A stretch of 30,191 nucleotides of DNA from JALOAT01 sp041677345 (GTDB taxonomy: Bacteria; Pseudomonadota; Gammaproteobacteria; Thiohalomonadales; Thiohalomonadaceae). Below the pieces are notes generated by a model. It ran no database searches. It was not told where the DNA came from and saw nothing but the letters and a program-made list of their open reading frames with translations. The first letter of the stretch is position 1. Each line of letters opens with the position of its first letter. Shown here one piece after another: positions 24,019-30,191 of the stretch. A program made the translations under genes and the position numbers. The stretch covers positions 1-30,191 of the forward strand of contig JBAYQE010000027.1 in the NCBI GenBank assembly GCA_041677345.1, in the 5' to 3' direction.

Positions 24019-24558
24019 ATGTCGCGCATTCTGGTAATGGGGCTGGGCAATGTGCTCATGCAAGACGAGGGTGTGGGTGTGCGCGTGGCGGAGCTGCTGG
24101 AAAGCCGCTACGAACTGCCGCCCGGGGTGGAAGTGATCGACGGCGGTACCACAGGCACCGAGTTGTTCGGTCCCATGCGCGGCAAGGATTGGCTCATCGT
24201 CACCGATTGCGTTAACACCGGTGATGCACCGGGCACCCTGGTGCGACTTGCCGACGAGCAGGTGCCGGCGTTCTTCCAGACCAAGATCTCCAACCATCAA
24301 CTCGGCCTGTCCGACCTGCTGGCGCTGCTCACCGTATCGGGTGAAGCACCGAAGCATGTCACCATCATCGGCATGGTGCCGTTCGATCTGAACAACACCC
24401 TGGGACTCAGCGAGGCCACACTGGGAAAGATCGAGGGCATGCTGCAGATGGTGATCGATGAGCTGACGCTGGCTGGCGTCACCCTCACGCCGCGTGCGCG
24501 CCCCCTGCCCTGTTTCTGGGAGAGCAAGACACGGGAGGACGAGGCACAGTGTGCATAG
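24019..24558 (+). CDS. hybD: Hydrogenase maturation endopeptidase (HybD type)
   Basis: Cytoplasmic nickel-sensing protease that removes the C-terminal tail of the large subunit HybC. 179 residues (E. coli HybD about 164). The N-terminal VMGLGNVLMQDEGVGVR and the later VTDCVN and NHQLGLSDLLA carry E17, D63 and H93, equivalent to the nickel ligands known in E. coli HybD. No zinc motif, as expected. ATG 24019 follows GAGGAAAG. The C-terminus extends 15-20 residues past the core with PCFWESKTRE. It lies in the same direction as hybC after the hairpin, and overlaps hupF by ten bases. Confidence 0.95.
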   Translation: MSRILVMGLGNVLMQDEGVGVRVAELLESRYELPPGVEVIDGGTTGTELFGPMRGKDWLIVTDCVNTGDAPGTLVRLADEQVPAFFQTKISNHQLGLSDLLALLTVSGEAPKHVTIIGMVPFDLNNTLGLSEATLGKIEGMLQMVIDELTLAGVTLTPRARPLPCFWESKTREDEAQCA

Positions 24559-24824
24559 GCATTCCGGTCCAGGTGATTGAAACCCAGGGCTTCCATGCTC
24601 GCTGCCGCGGCCGCAACGGCGAGGAGTGGGTCAACCTCATGCTTGTCGGCCTGCAACCGCCGGGGACCTGGCTGCTGAACTTCCTCGGCTCGGCCCGCGA
24701 GGTCATGAGCGAAGAGGATGCTCACAATGCCAACCGCGCCTTCGACGCCCTCCAGGCCGTGCTCGCAGGCGAGGAGGCCATCGACATCGACCACTACTTC
24801 CCGGGCCTCGGCGCCAAGAGCTGA
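24549..24824 (+). CDS. hupF: HypC/HupF-family hydrogenase chaperone
   Basis: 91 residues beginning MCIGIPVQV, the Met-Cys start typical of HypC-family chaperones; C2 binds the Fe(CN)2CO cargo and the large subunit precursor. It is longer than the real HypC at 28276 and ends with the helix AFDALQAVLAGEEAIDIDHYF, as in HupF/HybG-type paralogues. The start is GTG at 24549, ten bases inside hybD, with GGAGGACG upstream. Pairing with hybD in one overlap suggests it delivers HybC to the protease. Whether it is closer to HupF of rhizobial hup operons or to HybG of enterics cannot be settled by eye. Confidence 0.85.
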   Translation: MCIGIPVQVIETQGFHARCRGRNGEEWVNLMLVGLQPPGTWLLNFLGSAREVMSEEDAHNANRAFDALQAVLAGEEAIDIDHYFPGLGAKS

Positions 24825-25224
24825 CCACCGCGCGCCGGCCGCCTCCCTCGGACCCATCACGCGTCCGGGCTTCACCGCACCCGTAGATCCCCGTCCAGCA
24901 AGGCAGTGATTTGGCGCCCGTGGCGGGGCACGGCCGCGAAGGTTTCACGCGCCTGTCGCGGAGCATCGCGGACTGAGCCCCTCCTGCGACGCCATGATTT
25001 TCCACCTATGGGAGGTGGCCAGGGCCGTGATTCTGCGGCTTGCGAACCCGATGACCTGGCGGCGCACTGCAAGCGGGCTTTGCAAAAAGGGTCTATTAGT
25101 GGAAAGCTTTAAGCCGATTCGTGCGCTCGTGCATGGTGTCGATACCGCCGTTACCGGCAGGATTATGCCCGGGTTTGCTTGGTTTTCGGCAAGTTTGCTG
25201 CCACTCGGGGGCGAACGTTGTTGC
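24825..25224. other. Intergenic stretch between hupF and hybE
   Basis: About 460 bases without a recognised gene. An open frame of 60-80 codons exists in places but has no family match or ribosome-binding site. The end contains the sigma-54 promoter described separately. A near-palindrome, TGCAAGCGGGCTTTGCA, near 25068-25084 could be a weak hairpin. Confidence 0.5.
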
Positions 25225-25240
25225 TGGCATATCCATTGCT
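25225..25240 (+). promoter_or_regulatory. Second sigma-54 (-24/-12) promoter, ahead of hybE-hupK-hyp
   Basis: TGGCAT-ATCCA-TTGCT matches TGGCAY-N5-TTGCW with correct GG-GC spacing. Transcription would begin near 25251, about 35 bases before the GTG start of hybE at 25286. It implies that the accessory operon is controlled together with hybOABC by the same activator class. Confidence 0.8.
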
Positions 25241-25285
25241 AATTTCCGCTCACGGTAGTCGGACATCAGTGGGGCAGGGGCAGCG

Positions 25286-25777
25286 GTGACGATCCAGAAA
25301 GTCTGTCTAATCGAAGGGCTGGAAAGCGTGTTCCGCACCATCGAGGTGGGGCGGATGGCGGGACTGCCCATTCTCAATCCGGCCTTGCATGTGGAAGGGG
25401 TTGGGTTCCACGTGTGGAATGACCATTGCGTCGGCATCCTCATCACCTCATGGTTCATGAAGTTCATGGTGCTGCCGCCGGAGGGTGACGGGTTCCATGA
25501 TGCCGAGCCGGGGAGTCGCGTGACCTTCGAACTACCGGCCGGTCCGTACGAGATGACCCTTGGCGAGGAAGAAGGGATCGGCCGCTTCCTGAGCGAGTCC
25601 TTGTTTTCGCCCATGAATGCGTTCGCGAGCCAGGAACAGGCGGTGGCGAAGGCCGAGGCCATCATGGCGCGGCTGATGACGCCGCGCCCGGCCGAAACCA
25701 AGGCACCCGAACCCGAGCCGCAGCCCATTCGCCGCGCGTTGCTGCGCGGCCTCTTCTCCGCAGGGCGTGGCGAATGA
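25286..25777 (+). CDS. hybE: [NiFe] hydrogenase assembly chaperone HybE/HupJ
   Basis: 163 residues, the length of E. coli HybE (about 162). The family core is seen in LNPALHVEGVGFHVWNDH, the following GILITSWFMKFMVLPPEGD, and ELPAGPYEMTLGEEEGIG and SLFSPMNAFAS. HybE binds the Tat signal of the small subunit and aids pairing of the mature large and small subunits. It lacks the rubredoxin domain that is fused in some HupJ proteins. The C-terminus has an acidic/proline linker then RRALLRGLF. Start GTG 25286 has AGGGG eight bases upstream. It overlaps hupK by ATGA. Confidence 0.9.
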   Translation: MTIQKVCLIEGLESVFRTIEVGRMAGLPILNPALHVEGVGFHVWNDHCVGILITSWFMKFMVLPPEGDGFHDAEPGSRVTFELPAGPYEMTLGEEEGIGRFLSESLFSPMNAFASQEQAVAKAEAIMARLMTPRPAETKAPEPEPQPIRRALLRGLFSAGRGE

Positions 25778-26973
25778 AAGCCGCCGGGCTCCTGCACCCC
25801 GAAGGTCGGCTCGATATCGAGCTTGCCTGCCGGGCGAATGCCGTGGAGCGCGTCACCATCCAATCCGGTCGTCCGCTGCGTGTCAGCCGCATCATGGAAA
25901 ACACCCCGCCGGACGAGGCCCTTCGGCGCATGCCCCTGGTATTCAGTGTCTGCGCCACCGCGCAATGCGAAGCGGCCCTGGCGGCCTGTGAACAGGCGTT
26001 GGGGCACATCCCCACACCTGCCCACCAGCACGCGCGGGCGATGCTGGTGGCCATGGAAACCGCGCGTGAGCACCTGCTGCGTATCCTGCTCGACTGGACC
26101 GGCTTCATCGGCGAGGACGTGCCCGGGGCACACCTGCCCCAGCTCATGCGCCTGCTGCCAGGCCTCAGGCGTGCGCTCTACGGCGAGGCCAACCCCTTCC
26201 TGTTGCATGCCCGTCCACACATCCATTTCGCTGCACTGGCGGATGCCATCGATGCACTGCGCAGCATGAATGCGCTGGTGCTCGGCAGTGACGGCGACCC
26301 ATGCGCGTCTCCGCTGCGCTCACGCAGCGCCTTCGAAGCCTGGGTGGCACGGGGTGAGACGTTGCCGGCGCGGTTATTGCGCGATGTGCGTGCGCGTCGC
26401 TGGGAACGCCTGGGGCACGGCGGCTCTGTGTGGTTGCCAAGGCTGGAGGCGGACGCCCTGCGGCGCCGCCTGGCGGGGAACGATCACGAGGCCTTCATCG
26501 CCGCGCCGCATTGGCAGGACACGCCGTGTGAAACCACGGCACTGGCGCGTCAGCGCACGCATCCGCTGGTTGCGGATCTGCTGGAAACCGAGGGCAGCGG
26601 CCTGCTGACGCGCCTGGCCGCGCGTTTGGTGGAACTGGAACGTATCCCGCAATCCCTGACGGAGGATATGGCCCGGCTCCGGCAGCAAGGTGACCCCGCC
26701 GTCGACGCCACGGCCAGCGGCGTGGGGCTGGCCCAGGTGGAGGCGGCACGCGGGCGCCTGGTGCATTACGTGGAAATCACCGACGGCATGGTGCAGCGTT
26801 TTCGCATCCTCGCCCCGACGGAATGGAACTTCCATCCGCAGGGCGTCGCCGCACGCGGGCTCATGACCCTGGACGGCCGCGACGAGGAAACCCTGCAGCG
26901 CCAGGGCGCGCTATGGATCAATGCCATCGATCCCTGTGTCGGCTTCACACTGCGGAGGACCGAGCATGCATGA
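25774..26973 (+). CDS. hupK: HupK-like protein, degenerate relative of the hydrogenase large subunit
   Basis: 399 residues. HupK/HoxV proteins resemble large subunits whose metal sites have decayed, and are thought to serve as scaffolds for the Fe(CN)2CO cofactor before it goes to the true subunit. Here the N-terminal pair is reduced to C60 with C65 in SVCATAQCEAA, and the C-terminal DPCxxC is DPCVGF (C388 kept, F391 at the second position), with no cleavable tail. The middle resembles a large-subunit fold: MLVAMETAREHLLRILLDW and NPFLLHARPH. The start overlaps the hybE stop (ATGA); the stop overlaps the hypA start by eight bases. HupK genes are typical of rhizobial and purple-bacterial hup clusters, not of E. 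coli hyb. Confidence 0.8.
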   Translation: MKAAGLLHPEGRLDIELACRANAVERVTIQSGRPLRVSRIMENTPPDEALRRMPLVFSVCATAQCEAALAACEQALGHIPTPAHQHARAMLVAMETAREHLLRILLDWTGFIGEDVPGAHLPQLMRLLPGLRRALYGEANPFLLHARPHIHFAALADAIDALRSMNALVLGSDGDPCASPLRSRSAFEAWVARGETLPARLLRDVRARRWERLGHGGSVWLPRLEADALRRRLAGNDHEAFIAAPHWQDTPCETTALARQRTHPLVADLLETEGSGLLTRLAARLVELERIPQSLTEDMARLRQQGDPAVDATASGVGLAQVEAARGRLVHYVEITDGMVQRFRILAPTEWNFHPQGVAARGLMTLDGRDEETLQRQGALWINAIDPCVGFTLRRTEHA

Positions 26974-27307
26974 GATGTCCCTCTGCGAGGGTGTGTTGCA
27001 GGTGATGCAGGAGCAGGCGAAGGCCCAGGGTTTCAGCCGCGTGAAGACCGTGTGGCTGGAAATCGGCGAATTGGCCGGCGTGGATACGGAGGCCATGCGC
27101 TTCGGCTTCGACGTGGTGGTAAAGGACTCACTGGCCGACGGTGCGACCCTGGAGATCATTCACCTGCCGGGGCGCGCCTGGTGCCTGCCGTGTGGCAACG
27201 AGGTACGTGTCCGGCAACGCTTCGATGCCTGCCCGACCTGTGGCGGTTATCAGTTGCAGGTGACCGGTGGTGATGAATTGCGCGTCAAGGAGTTGGAAGT
27301 CGAATAG
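26966..27307 (+). CDS. hypA: Hydrogenase nickel insertion protein HypA
   Basis: Works with HypB to deliver nickel to the large subunit. 113 residues. The start is ATG 26966 with MHEMSL; the N-terminal amine, H2 and E3 form the nickel site. GGAGG at 26954-26958 sits 7 bases before the ATG. The zinc site has C73, C76, C89 and C92 (CLPC and CPTC). The ATG is inside the last codons of hupK. It is followed by 81 bases without a gene before hypB. Confidence 0.96.
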   Translation: MHEMSLCEGVLQVMQEQAKAQGFSRVKTVWLEIGELAGVDTEAMRFGFDVVVKDSLADGATLEIIHLPGRAWCLPCGNEVRVRQRFDACPTCGGYQLQVTGGDELRVKELEVE

Positions 27308-27388
27308 TTGCAGGAAGGGTCGACGGCGGAGGTAGGGACCGAGTACCCCATGTAACGAAGGATCACTTCAGGTATTTGGAGACACAGC

Positions 27389-28276
27389 ATGTGTAATGTG
27401 TGCGGTTGCGGCGAAGGCGAAGTACGTATCGAAGGCGATGAGCCTGGCCATCATCATCACCACCATCACGACCATGAGCATGTCCATGGTCATGGCCACG
27501 ATCACGACCACCATCATCACGATATCGACACCGACACCCACGACTACGGCAAGGGCCCTGCCCGCGCCCATGCCCCGGGGCTCAGTCAGGCGCGCATGGT
27601 GCAGATCGAAACGGACATACTTGGCAAGAACAATGCCTATGCTGCCGCCAATCGCCGCTATCTCGCCGAACGCGGCATCCTGGCGCTGAACCTGGTGTCG
27701 AGTCCCGGGTCGGGCAAGACTACGCTGCTCACGCACACCATCGAGGCGCTGAAACAGGAATTTCCGGTAGCGGTCATCGAAGGCGATCAGCAGACCGCCA
27801 ATGACGCGGAACGCATCCGTCAGACCGGCGTGCCCGCCCTGCAGATCAACACCGGCAAGGGGTGCCATCTGGATGCGCACATGGTCGGTCATGCACTGGA
27901 GCGCTTGCAGCCCAAGGACGGCAGCGTGCTCTTCATCGAGAACGTAGGCAACCTGGTCTGTCCCGCTGCGTTCGACCTGGGCGAGGCGCACAAGGTGGTC
28001 ATCCTCTCGGTCACCGAGGGCGAGGACAAACCGGTCAAGTACCCCGACATGTTCCATGCCGCGGATCTCATGATCCTCAACAAGATCGACCTGTTGCCCT
28101 ATCTCCAGTTCGACGTGGACAAGTGCATTGAATACGCACGCCGCGTGAATCCCTCGATCCGCGTCCTGCAGCTCTCGGCCACCAGCGGCCAGGGCATGGA
28201 TTTGTGGCAGCAATGGATCCGTGCCACGCGTCAGGTCGCGCTGGTGGGGCATGCCGCTTCCGGGGAGGTGGGCTGA
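27389..28276 (+). CDS. hypB: Hydrogenase nickel incorporation GTPase HypB, with His-rich nickel-storage tail
   Basis: GTP-dependent nickel insertase partner of HypA, in the cytoplasm. 295 residues. The N-terminus is CxxCxC (C2, C5, C7), the high-affinity nickel site. Residues 21-51 hold about 18 histidines mixed with Asp, a nickel-store segment found in some but not all HypB proteins. The P-loop is SSPGSGKTT (104-112), the G4 motif is NKIDLLP, and GKGCHLDAHM gives the metal site in the G-domain. ATG 27389 has GGAG seven bases upstream. The stop overlaps the hypC start (TGATG). Confidence 0.97.
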   Translation: MCNVCGCGEGEVRIEGDEPGHHHHHHHDHEHVHGHGHDHDHHHHDIDTDTHDYGKGPARAHAPGLSQARMVQIETDILGKNNAYAAANRRYLAERGILALNLVSSPGSGKTTLLTHTIEALKQEFPVAVIEGDQQTANDAERIRQTGVPALQINTGKGCHLDAHMVGHALERLQPKDGSVLFIENVGNLVCPAAFDLGEAHKVVILSVTEGEDKPVKYPDMFHAADLMILNKIDLLPYLQFDVDKCIEYARRVNPSIRVLQLSATSGQGMDLWQQWIRATRQVALVGHAASGEVG

Positions 28277-28506
28277 TGTGCCTGGCGATTCCCGCGCGTG
28301 TGGTGGCTGTCGACCAGGATGGCGGCACGGCCGTGGTCAGCGTCAGTGGTGTGAAGAAAGAGGTTTCCACGGCCCTGGTCGCGGATGTGGCCATCGATGA
28401 CTACCTCCTCATCCACGTCGGGTTCGCGTTGAACAAGATAAGCGAGGAAGAGGCGGAGCGCACACTCGCGCTGTTCGCGCAGGCTGCGCTGGGGGGGACC
28501 ACATGA
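28276..28506 (+). CDS. hypC: Hydrogenase maturation chaperone HypC
   Basis: 76 residues beginning MCLAIPARVV, with C2 as cofactor ligand; it forms the HypCD complex in which Fe(CN)2CO is built and then brings the cofactor to the large subunit precursor. The core strand VSVSGVKKEVSTALV and the following DYLLIHVGFALNKI are typical of HypC. The start overlaps the hypB stop by one base; the stop overlaps hypD by ATGA. It is the second HypC-family gene of the window, after hupF at 24549. Confidence 0.95.
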   Translation: MCLAIPARVVAVDQDGGTAVVSVSGVKKEVSTALVADVAIDDYLLIHVGFALNKISEEEAERTLALFAQAALGGTT

Positions 28507-29651
28507 AGTACATCAACGAATTCCGCCAACACAACCTGGCCCGTACCCTGGCGGCAGCCATTGCACGCGAGGCGCAGCCCGATCGCAGCTACCACCTGAT
28601 GGAGTTCTGCGGCGGCCACACCCATGCGATTTTCCGCTACGGGGTGCAGGACCTGATGCCAGCCAACGTGCATTTCGTCCACGGGCCCGGCTGTCCGGTG
28701 TGCGTCCTGCCCGTTGGCCGCATCGATCAGGCAATCCGCCTGGTGGAGCAGCACGACGTCATCCTCTGCAGCTACGGCGATCTGCTGCGCGTCCCCGCCA
28801 GCAGGCGCAAGAGCCTGCTCAAGGCCAAGGCCTCCGGTGCCGATGTGCGCATGGTCTACTCCACCACCGATGCCTTGAAGATCGCCCGCGACAACCCGGG
28901 ACGCCAGGTGGTGTTCTTCGCCATCGGCTTCGAGACCACCACGCCGCCGTCCGCCGTGGCGGTCAAGCAGGCCCATGCCGAGGGTCTGAAGAATTTCTCC
29001 ATCTTCAGCAATCACCTCCTCACGCCCGCCGCGATCCAGAACATCCTCGAATCACCCGAGGTTCGCGAGCTTGGCAGTGTGCGCATCGACGGTTTCTTCG
29101 GGCCTTCCCATGTGAGTTCCATCATCGGCACCCAGCCCTACGAGTTTTTTGCCGAGGAATTCCAGCGCCCGGTGGTGATCGCCGGTTTCGAGCCGCTCGA
29201 CGTCATGCAATCGGCGCTGATGCTCATCCGACAGATCAACGAAGGTCGCAACGACGTGGAGAATGAATACACGCGTGTGGTCACCCGCGACGGCAATGTG
29301 AAAGCCAAGGCACTGGTGGCGGAGGTATTCGAGTTGCGGCGCAGCTTCGAGTGGCGCGGGCTCGGAACCGTGCCCTACAGCGCGTTGCAGGTCAAGGAGA
29401 CCTATGCCGACTTCGATTGCGAGCGGCGCTTCGACATGCCGCCGGTCGCGGCGGCGGACAACAAGGGCTGCGAGTGTCCCGCCATCCTGCGCGGCGCCAA
29501 GCGCCCCACCGACTGCAAGCTGTTCGCCACGGTCTGCACCCCCGACAATCCGCTGGGTTCCTGCATGGTTTCTTCCGAAGGCGCCTGCGCGGCCTATTGG
29601 AGTTACGGTCGTTTCCGCAACGCGACCAAGAACGCTGACGAGAGGTCCTAG
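28503..29651 (+). CDS. hypD: Hydrogenase maturation protein HypD
   Basis: Iron-sulfur protein that with HypC holds iron while the cyanide and CO ligands are attached. 382 residues. Conserved motifs: EFCGGHTHAIFRYG (C36), GPGCPVCVLP (C64, C67) and the C-terminal [4Fe-4S] region KGCECPAIL with DCKLFATVC and several further cysteines. GFETTTPPSA is the third conserved segment. The ATG overlaps the hypC stop. Six bases after its TAG the hypE start follows. Confidence 0.97.
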   Translation: MKYINEFRQHNLARTLAAAIAREAQPDRSYHLMEFCGGHTHAIFRYGVQDLMPANVHFVHGPGCPVCVLPVGRIDQAIRLVEQHDVILCSYGDLLRVPASRRKSLLKAKASGADVRMVYSTTDALKIARDNPGRQVVFFAIGFETTTPPSAVAVKQAHAEGLKNFSIFSNHLLTPAAIQNILESPEVRELGSVRIDGFFGPSHVSSIIGTQPYEFFAEEFQRPVVIAGFEPLDVMQSALMLIRQINEGRNDVENEYTRVVTRDGNVKAKALVAEVFELRRSFEWRGLGTVPYSALQVKETYADFDCERRFDMPPVAAADNKGCECPAILRGAKRPTDCKLFATVCTPDNPLGSCMVSSEGACAAYWSYGRFRNATKNADERS

Positions 29652-29657
29652 CGGTAC

Positions 29658-30191
29658 ATGAGTGCGAAACTGAAATCCCTTTACCGCCTCGACTTGCGCG
29701 GCGGACACGTGGATATGAGCCACGGCAGCGGTGGGCGCGCCGCATCCCAGCTGATCGAGGAGCTGTTCGTACGCCACTTCGACAACGAGCTGTTGGGCCA
29801 GCGCAACGATCAGGCCGCCTTCGAGGTGGGTGCCGGGCGCATGGTGATGAGCGTGGATGCCCATGTCATCTCCCCCATCTTCTTTCCGGGCGGCGATATC
29901 GGCTCGCTGGCCGTGCACGGTACGGTCAATGACGTGGCCATGTCGGGCGCGCGACCACTGTATCTTTCCGCCGCCTTCATCCTCGAAGAGGGCTATCCGC
30001 TCGGTGACCTCGATCGCATCGTCGCCAGCATGGCGCATGCCGCACGGGAGGCCGGGGTGGCCATCGTCACCGGCGATACCAAGGTGGTCGAGCGCGGCAA
30101 GGGCGACGGTGTCTTCATCACCACCACCGGCGTGGGCATCGTGCCGGAGGGCATCCACATCTCCGGCGAGCTGGCGCGTCCGGGCGACGCC
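29658..30191 (+). CDS. hypE: Hydrogenase maturation protein HypE, 5' part (cut by window end)
   Basis: HypE dehydrates the thiocarbamoyl group on its C-terminal cysteine to the thiocyanate used as cyanide donor for the Ni-Fe cofactor. The first 178 residues are visible, about half of the usual length, and the frame stays open at the window edge. GGHVDMSHGSGGRA near residue 15-28 and VNDVAMSGARP are family motifs of the AIR synthase-like fold (ATP binding). AGAGG lies twelve bases before the ATG, within the end of hypD. The catalytic C-terminal cysteine lies outside the window. Confidence 0.96.
   Translation, partial: MSAKLKSLYRLDLRGGHVDMSHGSGGRAASQLIEELFVRHFDNELLGQRNDQAAFEVGAGRMVMSVDAHVISPIFFPGGDIGSLAVHGTVNDVAMSGARPLYLSAAFILEEGYPLGDLDRIVASMAHAAREAGVAIVTGDTKVVERGKGDGVFITTTGVGIVPEGIHISGELARPGDA

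Noticed and set aside
27480..27545. CATCAC/CACGAC-rich stretch as a tandem DNA repeat or CRISPR-like array
   Set aside because: It simply encodes the histidine/aspartate-rich tail of HypB; there are no unique spacers.

Overview
The window is a GC-rich segment of a proteobacterial chromosome. The gene types (a selenocysteine formate dehydrogenase of the FdnGHI kind, a Hyd-2-like HybOABC hydrogenase, Hup-style accessory genes, sigma-54 promoters) suggest a facultatively anaerobic beta- or gammaproteobacterium with hydrogen and formate metabolism. The exact taxon cannot be fixed from the sequence alone.

Layout. (1) 3-1613: 3' end of a very large beta-helical exoprotein of filamentous-haemagglutinin type, followed by about 820 bases with no convincing gene. 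(2) 2434-7968, plus strand: fdhA-fdhB-fdhC-fdhE, a periplasmic membrane-bound formate dehydrogenase and its maturation factor. An in-frame UGA at 3019-3021 is followed by a clear bacterial SECIS hairpin. (3) 8126-10909, minus strand: pyruvate, phosphate dikinase. (4) 11233-14209, plus strand: pyruvate formate-lyase and its radical-SAM activase. (5) 14312-17742, minus strand: three small genes (a coiled-coil-like protein, an unknown protein and a ComEA-like helix-hairpin-helix protein) and a PAS-GGDEF-EAL signalling gene broken by a frameshift. (6) 18302-24824, plus strand: hybO-hybA-hybB-hybC-hupE-hybD-hupF, a quinone-linked uptake-type [NiFe] hydrogenase behind a near-perfect sigma-54 promoter. 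(7) 25286 to the right edge, plus strand: hybE/hupJ-hupK-hypA-hypB-hypC-hypD-hypE (cut by the window end), behind a second sigma-54 promoter.

How the parts fit. PflB makes formate from pyruvate in the cytoplasm. FdhABC oxidises formate at the periplasmic face and passes electrons to quinone through cytochrome b (FdhC). HybOABC exchanges electrons between H2 and the quinone pool through the NrfD-like HybB. PPDK interconverts PEP and pyruvate. Together the genes could form a pyruvate-formate-quinone-H2 circuit. The right third supplies nearly all the metallocentre assembly factors for the hydrogenase (HypA-E, HybD, HybE, HupF, HupK); hypF is not seen.

The most unusual observation is in HybO. 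The usual proximal-cluster motif C-T-G-C reads C-T-G-P at residues 63-66, so one of four ligands of the proximal [4Fe-4S] cluster is absent while every other cluster ligand is kept. No wholly unknown multi-gene system was recognised.
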